A stretch of DNA of 64,000 nucleotides from Apostichopus japonicus (taxonomy: Eukaryota; Echinodermata; Holothuroidea; Aspidochirotida; Stichopodidae): positions 13,910,501 through 13,974,500 of the forward strand of contig NC_092569.1 in NCBI RefSeq assembly GCF_037975245.1, written 5' to 3'. Below, one piece after another: positions 50,613-61,321 of this stretch. Positions within the stretch are counted from its first letter, which is position 1, and every line of letters begins with the position of its first letter. The notes beneath the pieces were generated by a model, which did no database searches, was not told where the DNA came from, and saw only the letters and a list, made by a program, of their open reading frames with translations. Made by a program: the position numbers and the translations under genes.

Positions 50613-50663
50613 TAAGAAGGGTAATTCTCAGGGCTTAATGCCTGATTATTGCTTTAATTCATT

Positions 50664-51041
50664 TTAAAGGCATTGATCGAGACTCGCCCCAAACCGCGTG
50701 CAGCCATCTGAGAAAGTTAACTTTCCGTTGCTTGCAAGTGACGTTTTGTTCGTGTCGCTACAAAATGCAGACAGTACAGTAATGAAACCTGATACGTTGT
50801 TATCTTTAGCTGGACCTGAGATGTCCATCGCTGTATCGTTTGTATATTGTGCTGTGTGTATTGACCGCAGCTGTATGTACTGACTGTACACTAGTGTATA
50901 ATTACCAATGGTAGCAAGCTGTGTGTGTGTATTTTCTGTGATCGATGGTGGTGTCTAACACTTCTGTTATACCTCATTCGAAACTAGGTCAGATAACCGG
51001 CATTAGACGTTTTTTTGTGCGCGAGTCTTCACACCCTTTAA
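50664..51041. mobile_element. 378-bp MITE with TTAA target site
   Basis: TTAA at 50664-50667 and 51038-51041. Inverted ends: AAGGCATTGATCGAGACTCGC on the left against, reversed, AAGGGTGTGAAGACTCGC on the right. The interior is relatively GC-rich for this region and its small open frames on both strands (50664-50891) lack domain signals. It is different from the 47776 element. Confidence 0.65.
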
Positions 51042-51082
51042 ATTCCTGGCAAAAAACGCTGACAACATATAGTAATAACGTG

Positions 51083-51336
51083 CTGCAGTGGTGGATCCAG
51101 GGTTTATGAAAGAGGGGGATCATTTTAGGACATCACATGAGAGCACTGACAGCTTGTCTACATTGAAGGGGGAGGGGGATTTCTGGGGTTTATCTCACAG
51201 AAAATTGTAAAAGAGGAGCCCTTCTACCCCACCCATCAAAAAAATCCAATGTACAATAATTTACAATGATGCACACACAGAATTAGGGGACTCAATCAGC
51301 CTGGTTGGGCATCCCCTGGATCTGCGCCTGGTGTGT
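51083..51336. mobile_element. Short hairpin-ended element (GGATCCAGGG ends)
   Basis: cagtggtggatccaggg at the left and, reversed, ccaggcgcagatccagggg at the right form imperfect inverted ends about 250 bp apart, typical of small MITEs. The interior is G-rich and non-coding. Confidence 0.5.
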
Positions 51337-51339
51337 GTA

Positions 51340-54010
51340 CCTGTGTATGTATATGAAACATTTACCAATTTGTAATTCACTTAGAGAATCATCCTGCTCT
51401 CTTTCCATATAAATGAATCATATGTGGGCCACAGGACCATTATTGGCTGCTGCCTGGATGGGCCCTGGTACAGCAAAAAATTGGTGTATTTTTAGATACC
51501 CTTTATCTAACAGGTATATATACTGCAAAAAAGGGATTATCCTTGTCTTTTTTCAATTTTGGATCCCCTATTTGAAGGAACCTAGACAACAAACATGCAC
51601 AGAGTGTGAAAGGTAGCACACATAACCTTGAATCCTGGTCATAAACCAACATAACATGCCCATCCAACCCTTAGTCTCTTTTCACATGCATATTCAGGGT
51701 ACCCAGTTCAGTGGAGTATAGCATTGATGGGTCAAAGTAAACATTGTCAAAGTGCAGTGCAATACAATAAACTAGGCTCATACTGTATCACTCATACTGT
51801 ATCACTGCAAGATGCCAGTCATTATGATAATGTCACAAATCAATTTGTATCACATGATCACTGCTTTTTGCAAATTCTCACTTTGTAACAAGAAAATGAC
51901 AAGTTAAGACCAAATTTTACAGTTGTTCCCGCATTAAGATTACTTCATTTTTCGAATTTGTGAACAGGAGAGCATAAAGGGTTATGTGTGAATTTGGGGA
52001 AGAAGATGTTATATCCATTCAAGGTTACGAAGTAGGAAGAAATTCCTTCCACACATTTTTTAGTTGCCCTATGGTTTACATTTCTTTAAATTTAATCTAT
52101 TTGTATGTTGATTAGTGGCAATGGAACTAAGCCCTAAAATCTCTGATACGCTTTATCTCCCATCATGCAAGGTGAAGTCATCTGCCCCAAAGCAAACAAG
52201 ATTATTTCATTTATGTAGAACAAGAAGCCAGAGTTGATTGTTGAGGTGTTCACCTTCACAAAAATACCATTAATATCGACACCTCTGGTTGACTGATGGT
52301 AGCCGATTTATATATTTCCCTCATCTCACTTACTGTACATCCACATCACATCTCACATACCAAATGACTCACTTAAGCATTATTATATACTAGTAGTTGG
52401 GAGAAAATCACCCTGGGACGTTGTCACCCATATCGAAGATAGGGAATAAAATTAAAATTTTCATAATTGGACAGATCTCAAATATCAATTTTGATTTGAA
52501 ATCTTGTAGAGCTCCTAAAATGTCATTAAATGGTGCAATTTTCCTGTTCATGAATTTGATAGTAAAAACTTCATTATTTCTTAACAGTTGCAATATTGTT
52601 TAAATTATTGTCACAAGGTGACCAGCATGCCCACTGTCCGGAAAATTATGATGTTAGTACAGTAGATGTTGACAATTTCTGTGAGAGGTTGTCTTTATTT
52701 TGTCATCCTCTGTCATGTTGCAGAGTTGTGGTTAATTAATTTTGTATCAAAGCAGGATATCTGGCGAAATGAGAACTGGTTGGCAATGTCCCACTCTTTC
52801 ACACTCCAAATATGCAAGAAGTTAAAAGATTGTGGACAATACATGCTGTATACAAAATGTGAATAGTGAATATTATGTTTAATTTAATAGAAATTGGTTC
52901 AATGTGTGTGAGACCATTTTCCATTCAAATTTTCAAAAGAAAACCAATTCTAGACCCAGTTTTAAAATCACAGAGAAGAAAAGAAAAATATTCCCTGAAT
53001 ATTCAAGCTTTGTCTTCCAGCTACTAAGATTTACTTAGACTGGACAAGTATTATTATAAGGTGTACTGTACGTGTATTAGCCAAGAGGATTGTGCATTGT
53101 TAAAAGGACCTTATTCCCCAACCCCCCCCCCCCCTCCCCTTCAATCAAATCCTTTTTGTAACAACTACAAAACTTGCCAGAGGTTCTAACACTCTCAAAA
53201 GGATTTACAAAATGAAAAAAAAGACACATCTTCCATGAAGCTCATTAAAAGAAACTTCTGTATTGGCACAAAATTATAGCATGCTGTAATTGCTAGAAGC
53301 TTCAGAAAGTACTTCCTTGAGGCCTTTTATTTCCAAATTGTTCTCATCTAAATGAACACAATGACTGAATGTCCCAGTAAATTTCCTCTAAGGTGGTTAT
53401 AAAACAGTTTAAGGAATCTGGATTATAACCACTGCTTTCATGACCATATTTCCTGGCCTAATTGTCTTCTTTCATCCAAGTTTCAAATTTATGAAAACCC
53501 AGTATAAATACATGAATGTACATATTTATAAAACGGGATATGAAAACCAGTTAAGAGTAATAAAAATTAGAAAAGTCCCCAGAATCCTAGATTCAAGTAC
53601 TACAGCTCAATACTGGTACTTTGTCTTGTACATGGCCAATGTCTACATAGCTGGGTTCTATAGGCTACATAGCTAAGTAGTTGCATGTAACTGGTGAGTT
53701 TTCAGCTCTAACACCTAACACTGCAGGAGTATGCTGCCCATAAATGTTTCAAGGTTAATGGCCTTGTGATGTGATTTTATAGTTACTGTGACTTCCAGAA
53801 GCACACATAGCTCAATGCCATTATGAGTGATGAGTGTGTAGCATTGTGTGTGTACACAGCTATTACAGATTTTGGGCTGATTCTTACTCATTGAGAAAAT
53901 AAAATATGGTAGTTTTCTGCTCACACAACTACAAAACACTGAAGATCACGTTTTAATAAATTTGAATAACACAATGGCTGCTTAGTCAAAAGTTGTGATA
54001 TCTCTTGTAA
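51340..54010. other. No gene seen
   Basis: AT-rich, with a poly-C run at about 53120-53134. Small open frames (52397-52603, 52666-52866, 53440-53676) have no domain similarity, no good splice borders and ordinary composition. Confidence 0.5.
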
Positions 54011-54019
54011 CTGAAATGC

Positions 54020-55210
54020 CCCTCCTTACATATGAAGTATAACCTATCATTTCCAGTAGGTTTCAACTGGTTAAATCATGAGCTCACCTAGGTCAGTGAG
54101 GGGATGGGCATTTTGGGGGTCTACTGGCAGGGGTACCCCACTAATATAAATTACTGGAAATGCCCATCCTTTGCATATGAAGTGATACCTATCGTTTTCC
54201 AGTAGGTTTCAACTGGTTACCTCATGAGCTGACCTAGGTCAATGAGGGGATGGGCATTTTGGGGGTCTACTGGCAGGGGTACCCCACTAGTAGAAATTAC
54301 TGGAAATGCCCATCACTTACATATAGAGTCGTGCCAATCAGTTTCAAGTAGTTTTCAACTGGTTACCTCATGAGCTGACCTGGTCTAGAAGGGATGGGCA
54401 TTTTGAGGGTCTACTGGCAGGGGTACCCCACTAATATAAATTACTGGAAATGCCCATCCTTTGCATATGAAGTGATACCTATCGTTTTCCAGTAGGTTTC
54501 AACTGGTTACCTCATGAGCTGACCTAGGTCAATGAGGGGATGGGCATTTTGGGGGTCTACTGGCAGGGGTACCCCACTAGTAGAAATTACTGGAAATGCC
54601 CATCACTTACATATAGAGTCGTGCCAATCAGTTTCAAGTAGTTTTCAACTGGTTACCTCATGAGCTGACCTGGTCTAGAAGGGATGGGCATTTTGAGGGT
54701 CTACTGGCAGGGGTACCCCACTAATATAAATTACTGGAAATGCCCATCCTTTGCATATGAAGTGATACCTATCGTTTTCCAGTAGGTTTCAACTGGTTAC
54801 CTCATGAGCTGACCTAGGTCAATGAGGGGATGGTCATTTTGTGGGTCTACTGGCAGGGGGACTCCCCCCCCCCAATATAAATTACAGGAAATGCCCATCC
54901 CTAACATATGAGTGATACCTATCATTTTCCAGTAAGTTTTCAACTTGTTACATCATGAGCTCATCTAGGTCAATGGGGGATGGGCATTTTGGGGGTCTAC
55001 TGGCAGGAGTAAGCCACCAATAAAAACTACTGGCAATGCCCATCCCTTGTATCTGAAGTCCTAACCAACATTTTCCAGTAGGTTTCAAGTGGTTACCTCA
55101 TGAGCTGACCTAGGTCAGCCGTGAGGGGTCAATTATTGATCACTGGCAGGTGTACCCCACCACCAATAATTACTGGCAATGGCCATTTGTTGCTCTTGGG
55201 GCCATACCTG
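54020..55210. repeat. 145-bp tandem repeat with 290-bp dimer structure
   Basis: About eight copies contain tggaaatgcccatc...tcatgagctgacctaggtca...gggatgggcattt...tactggcaggggtacccc. The central copies repeat as a dimer of 290 bp (starts at 54155, 54445 and 54735, almost identical). The outer copies are more diverged, the usual pattern for unequal exchange. Each unit contains tgcccatcc and gatgggca, which are complementary. Confidence 0.9.
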
Positions 55211-55789
55211 ACACATTGTACTTATATACTTTGATGTGGTTACCACGAAAGCTGATCTAGGTTAGCTAATAGGTGACCTTAAAGTTGCTCTCCCAGCCAC
55301 ACCCAACATAGCCGGTTTGCCAGTCGTCTGGTTTCATATACAGGAATGCACTGTGAACAATTTGATGTACCAGGCAATTGGTTACCTTCCCAGCTAACTA
55401 AACCCTCTGGGCTCCCGCTCTACTATGAGAGTATCAACCTAGCTAGTGCACGAGAAGAGTGCGAACGTTTCTCTGGTCTAGCCATCAATTATGCATTCAA
55501 ATTGCACAAAATCTAACACAGCATAAACGCTCAATATGCTAGTTCTGTCGAAAAATTACACATGTGGATGCAAGCATATGGCCACTGAAAAAGATGCTGT
55601 AAACGTTCACGAAGGGGGCAAATTTTTGTGGTGATATTAAGTTATATACAACTCATCCCTACCAAATGTAACTTTTTAACTTTTGATTGACTTGTGATTG
55701 ATTTTCAGGGGCATGTGCAGGAATTTCCATGGGGGGGGGTCCAAAATGTTATGAAATGTAATGATTGCCCTACTGGGGGGTCTTAGTGG

Positions 55790-56015
55790 AAATTTCCGTG
55801 GAGGGGAATTGTCCGGGGGAAAATTGTCATGGGTGGGAATTGTCCGGAGTGGGAATTGTCCAAGGGGCAATTGTCGGCTTTGCAATTGTCCGGGTGGGAA
55901 TTGTCCAGAGTGGGAATTGTCCAAGGGGCAATTGTCGGGCTTTGCAATTGTCCGGGTGGGAATTGTCCGGGTGGGAATCGTCCGGGTGGGAATCGTCCAG
56001 GGGGCAGTTGTTTGG
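55790..56015. repeat. G-rich minisatellite (about 17-bp unit)
   Basis: About 13 copies of GGGAATTGTCCGGGT or variants (AATTGTCCAAGGGGC, GCAATTGTC) in tandem. The 17-bp unit is not a multiple of three, so frames on both strands stay open through it (repetitive VGIVRSG and PPGQF-like peptides). These are not genes. Confidence 0.9.
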
Positions 56016-58050
56016 GAACCGTCTTACTAACTATTGGATTATTAGAGGAACCCATTTCCCATGATTGCGTCCATCAAACGAATGGAAATACTGGAACCTA
56101 CCAACTGAAACGGAAAACTTGCATTGCTTCCATTTCTGTTTTTTGTAATCATGTTTTTTTACACAAATCAAAATTAACTAACAAAACAAAAGTATGAAGC
56201 TAATAAAAAACAGTTAAAATTAGAAACCTTCAACCCAGCTATTGAGACAGTTGCGGTGTTTATAAACAGAGCACATTGACTGCACATGAGGTACTGTACA
56301 CACTCTCGTGTACACCTACACATATGTACAGTAGGTATTTAAGCAGTCTGGGAGTTTCTAGCAACACAGTAATATGTGAGAATAATGCATGGATGGCACG
56401 AGTTTCGATTGGCTAGTTTTTAGCTCATACTAGTTTGAGCTATAGCCATGTTGCAGCTCTATCCTATGTGACTATTCATCCACCTGTAAAAAAATACATA
56501 TATGTTGCTTAGTCCTTGGTGGATAAATGAAGAAACTTGTACAATGATTATCAAGTAAGGTAGCATCAGTGGTATTCAAGAAAGTTGAGGTCACAGGTCA
56601 GTTAGGAGTCGATAATTATCAGGGGTTTTTGTCAACATACAAAATATGCTTCCCTTCTCACGTTAAAAATGGTTGATGGTGACGGTTGGTCAAAATTATC
56701 ATAGGTTAATGGCCTATTAAGCATGTTCAGAAATTTTCATTTGGACAGGATCTATTTGGGGGTACCTTTACATTTGTCACCATAAGTTAATGCATTTAGA
56801 ATTTTTTCAGGTGTAGGTTTATATAATGGACCTATCAATTGTATGATGCACCCTCGGACCCACTGGATAGGTGCCTCAATATTTAAAATTAAGCTGGACA
56901 TTTGACACATCCTTGCATAGTAAATTTGATACATTGATGCATGTCGTTGACCCACATCAAATTTACATTAATTGACTGACCATTTGCTGCCCGTGAAAGA
57001 TTCTTTGTGGCACATTGATGCACCTTGACACACTTATTGTAGTTGTAATGGTGCACCAAATGTCCACTTTGATGGAAGCCTTAGTCACATAAATCTTTGG
57101 ACATTATGCACATTTAATGCGCCATTCCAGGGGTGAGGGGGATGTCACTGAGTCCCTCTTACAACTGATAGGTACATAGTCATAGTACAGCCATATACCA
57201 CCAGGGAGTTGTTATGGAACAACTCCCTGATACCACAGCCTGTGTCAAATACACATTAGTGTGCATGAGAGGGAATCAGTTAAGTTGATTGATTATTCCT
57301 CTCACTGTTTACATGTGATTGTAATCTGAATATGTGAACAAGGCCATGGTGTTTGCAAATTGTCTGCCTGGTAATCATATCACATTACATGCCTTTAATA
57401 CTAGTTGAGTTGAAACTGATCAGAACTGAGCCTTTAATTGGTAAGTGGGTCATTATTGCCGGTCCACAGCACAAACCACAGTATTAAGTTACATTTTGTT
57501 GACCTGATCTGAGTTCATTTCCTTTTCAGTAATGTGAATTTATATTGCTTATAGAGAGGAGCATAAACATTGCAGTGAAAATGTTTAATAAAAATAAGTT
57601 TCCAATCAAAATGAAAGTTAAACATTTAAGAAAAACTGTTGAAAGTATTTAAGTACATTTTACCACTTTAAGATTGTTAAAGTTTTTTTCCACAAATATC
57701 TCTTTTTGCAGACTCGGTTACAGTATTAATTTGCTGTATATTGTTGTGCATAGTCTGAAAGTTTACGCCCCCCCCCCACCACCCACCTTTCTACATTGAC
57801 CTTGCAAATGCAATCTCCTCTAAATAAATATCACATTACTTAGTATTAGTTTATGCACCATTGGTGCTCTTGCTTTTATTTATCATGGATGTCTTAACAA
57901 TATTTTAAAGAAACACCAAAGTTCTGCTTCATATCCCTTATCCTATGATGAAAATACATGTAAGTTTCATTTTAGTTAATAATTATTTTTGCCTCTGAAT
58001 AATTTTTTTAATTGTGACCAAATGAAAATTGAAGAATAATTATAGTCAAG
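56016..58050. other. No gene seen; short hairpin at 57202-57230
   Basis: ccagggagttgttatggaacaactccctg is a near-perfect palindrome. A poly-C run at about 57767-57778. Nothing coding is supported. Confidence 0.5.
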
Positions 58051-58740
58051 TGGGGTAAAAAAAAAAAAAATTTACCTAAAGTTTGCTCTAAAAATTGATG
58101 AGTAAGAGGTATTGTTTCGGTTCCAATGTTCAAGTGTGTGGAGTGGGATTCTCTTAAAGAGAATCTAACAAAAATAACTATTTTGTAAATGGAAAGTGTC
58201 GTTTTTTGCGAAAAATGTTGTTTTTTTTTATCCCCAAAATTTGCTTAATTCGGGGTAAAAAAAAACAGTGCCGGGGTAAAAAAAAACAATGCTAGAAAAC
58301 AGCTATTTTCTTCATGAATGTATCTTAAAATCATGTTTGCATATAATTACATCTAAGTATGAGCTACTACCTTTACATGAAAAAGGAAAAAAAATTGTGA
58401 AATTGTCTTAATTCGTAATTATGGATGGCTCGTGTCATATGTCATGCTCAGCCATATTCATACTGTACAGTGTGTATATGATGCTACACAAATGTGGTGT
58501 AATATAGTAGAAACATTAGAGTTGAGCCAATTTCAGTTACTTCTGCCCAATTATTTAACATTTTTGACACATGACAGACATGAAAACTATTTGCCTAACC
58601 TCTAAAATCAACATTATGGAAAAATTTATTCATTCGGGCAAAATAGAGAGTACATTGGAGCCGGAAAGTACTTGTTTTTTTTTACCCCATTCGCATCATT
58701 TTTTGGGGGTAAAAAAAAACAAGGCCCCCCCATGAAGCGT
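58050..58740. repeat. GGGGTAAAAAAAAACA motifs bounding a possible hairpin element
   Basis: gtggggtaaaaaaaa at 58051 and, in reverse, ttttttttaccccat at 58677 could form inverted ends of a 640-bp element. More copies of ggggtaaaaaaaaaca lie at 58253-58270, 58274-58291 and 58707-58722. No open frame. Confidence 0.45.
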
Positions 58741-58969
58741 GAATGAAGTTGGAGTAATTCTACCATGGGGGAGTGTAATATCACTAACTGCTATGCTGTA
58801 ACTGCTGGAATAATCTCCACATCATAGAAGCTGGGTATGCAGGAGAAAGTTTCAGATATGTGGTACAAACTTCAAATTTTGCTCGTTTAGCATTCGCTTG
58901 ATTCAATGAAGCGCTGATTGGCAGCGAAGTGACATAGGGTTCCAGAAATTATATAATAATATACTAGGC

Positions 58970-59665
58970 ATGTAGGACTATCATATTGGTAGATAGTCTT
59001 TAAACAATGATGTGTGTTGCAGGAATGATGCATATTTATGAGGGGGAGGGCTTAGCAATATGTTGGTATCAAAAGTTTGTATGCACGATAACTCAACAAG
59101 GGGATGACCGATCATTACCATACTTAGTGGGTGGCCCATAGTGAGTAGATTAACCCTATTGATTTGGTGCTCATATCATGAATATTAATGAGGTAATGGG
59201 GTCAAATGTGAAAAACTCCAAATTGCAATAACTTGGCTACTATTAGTCGGAATTTCGTCAAACTTGGTATGATGGTATTGGTAGATAGTCTTTACACACT
59301 GATGTGTGGTGCAAGTGATATCATGCATATTTATGAGGGGGCCGGCTTAGCAATATTTCGGTTTGAAAAGTTTGTCCAGATAACTCAACAAGGAGATGAC
59401 CGATCATTACCATACTTAGTTGGTGGGTGGATCATAGTGAGTAGGATAACCCTATTGATTTTGCTGCTCATTTCATGAATATTAATGAGGTAATGGGGTC
59501 AAATGTGAAAAACTCCAAATTGCAATAACTTGGCTACTATTAGTCGGAATTTCGTCAAACTTGGTATGATGATATTGGCAGATAGCCTATACACATGTTG
59601 TAAGTTGCAATTGATATGATACAAATTTATGAGAGGGCAGGGCTTAGAATTACTTTGGTAACAAA
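58970..59665. repeat. About 292-bp tandem repeat, three copies
   Basis: ggtagatagtc...gcatatttatgaggggg...aactccaaattgcaataacttggctactattagtcgg repeats with starts near 58988, 59280 and 59577 (spacing 292 and 297). The third copy is truncated. Non-coding. Confidence 0.85.
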
Positions 59666-60350
59666 ACTCTGTGTGCATGAATTGCTGTTGTTGTCATAGC
59701 TAGGGCTTTCTTAGAAATTTCCCTATGAATGGAACTAATGAACAGCAGCAATGAACCATAAAATGTTTTCATTCTGGTTATTCCTGCTTAGCATAGCTCC
59801 AATATATGGCTAGAAATGTATGCATGTTCATGACCTTGTTATAATATTGTTCATGAAAGTTACCAAGACTCTTTTATGGCCGGCTGAAATGACGTGATAT
59901 CATGAACATTTCCATCAAACGTTGTTTTCAGCAACTGCTGACTCTCTCTATCATCCAGATCTATGATTTTAATTCCACTTTGTTATGTTGAAAGTGTTAA
60001 TCTTTGCAGATATGTTTCCCATAAATTTAGCCTTAACATCAGGGGTAGTCCGTAGAAATAAAGTGTTATTTCCAAAGAAGCCTTTTAATGTAGTGAGTAA
60101 GATAATGGTAAACATGTTGTATAGGTGTGAAGTATAAGGTGACATCATCAATTAACTTAAATGTAGTTCATACTATATCAGTTCTAGAAATAAATATTGT
60201 TTTTTATGTTCCTCCTGGGTCTGGCAATGTTCTGTGTTAGTCATAAGGGGGTTTGGATAATGCCAGAGTTGTTGAAAATATTGATTGCTAGTCATCATTA
60301 CAGTCAATAGGCTATTTATGTCCAGTTTCTTTACCCAATTTTATATACAG

Positions 60351-60422
60351 GCACACATTAAATGTAGAGAGTAATGAAGTACTGATACCATTGCCTCATT
60401 ACTCTCTACATTTAAAGTGTGC
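60351..60422 (+). other. 29-bp-stem hairpin, 14-nt loop
   Basis: Arm 60351-60379 and arm 60394-60422 pair at 27 of 29 positions (core attactctctacattt). It sits about 40 nt upstream of a splice acceptor on the same strand. The size suits a small MITE remnant or a pre-miRNA-like hairpin. The sequence alone cannot decide. Confidence 0.7.
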
Positions 60423-60459
60423 TTACAGTCAAGTGTTCTTTTTCTCTTTTCCTGTAAAG

Positions 60460-61320
60460 GTTGGCAAATATTACAAGTGGAGTGGAAGGGACACATCCGC
60501 AGTCTAACAACACTTTAAAAAATTTTACAAGAGAAAGGCAGAAATGAAATTGCCAGGTAAGATTATACTGCAACTCAGGGAACTTTTCCAATTGTTACTT
60601 ATCTGCTATCATCAGATTTACAGTAGCCTACATGCAACGTTCTTCGCATTGCAGCTGAACAGCGCAATGTACAGAACAAAGAGTCTGCTGTTCAAAGTTA
60701 TCTTGTGTTACATAAAGATCACAAAACATACATGATGGCTTAACGATATATTAAAAAGATCTAATTTAAAAGAAATTTCACCAGAAATTAGGGAAGAAAT
60801 TAATCTGTACTCAAACACAGTTTTTGTTTTGACTACTGTAGCAACTGCAGCGTGGGTTATGTCGCAATCTGCATTTGCTAAGATGACGTCACGTTTGCAA
60901 CTTTTTAAAGTATTTGAAATATCCATCCTAAATGATTAAAAATTGTTTCTCTGTCAAAACGTAATATTAGCATTCTCATACTTTGAGAACACATTTAGAA
61001 AATTATTTATCGTTTTTTAAGCTCACTTTCAAGGGCTACCAGACAAATCTTTTGAATTGTTTGTTTTGTATATAATAACACCAAATCTTTCACATCAAAC
61101 TATGTGTCGTTTCATCAGTTTTAACAAATGTGCAGTAATCTAACTAGATGCATTTACTATTTTTGTTGCATTTTCAGGTCGGAAAGAAGTACTGGCTTTC
61201 CTTGAAAGTCACCCAGATTTAAAGTATGATTGGGAAGCATTCCATAACAAAGAAATGAATGAAGTTCGAAAAGCCCAACTGGGGGCCAGAGACAGGGAAG
61301 AGGAATGGCATAAAAAGTAA
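60460..61320 (+). pseudogene. Last two exons of a gene with a W...LPGRKEV...W domain; one nonsense codon
   Basis: Exon a (60460-60556; acceptor after a pyrimidine run, donor gtaag) reads VGKYYKWSGRDTSAV, TAA (60505-60507), QHFKKFYKRKAEMKLP. Exon b (61178-61320; acceptor ttttcag) joins in phase 1 and reads GRKEVLAFLESHPDLKYDWE and on to EEEWHKK and a stop. The pattern 'W..eE..aV...F......K.PGk.e....l...P.L....W' recurs at the C-termini of many uncharacterised fish and invertebrate proteins, often multi-copy and transposon-linked. I recognise the pattern from memory; function unknown. The stop sits where the family has a charged residue. Upstream exons were not found. A 65-bp satellite begins directly after the stop codon. 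Confidence 0.5.
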
Positions 61321-61321
61321 A

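Noticed and set aside
55676-56197. Gly/Asn- or Pro/Gln-rich frames on both strands
   Set aside because: Produced by a G-rich minisatellite.
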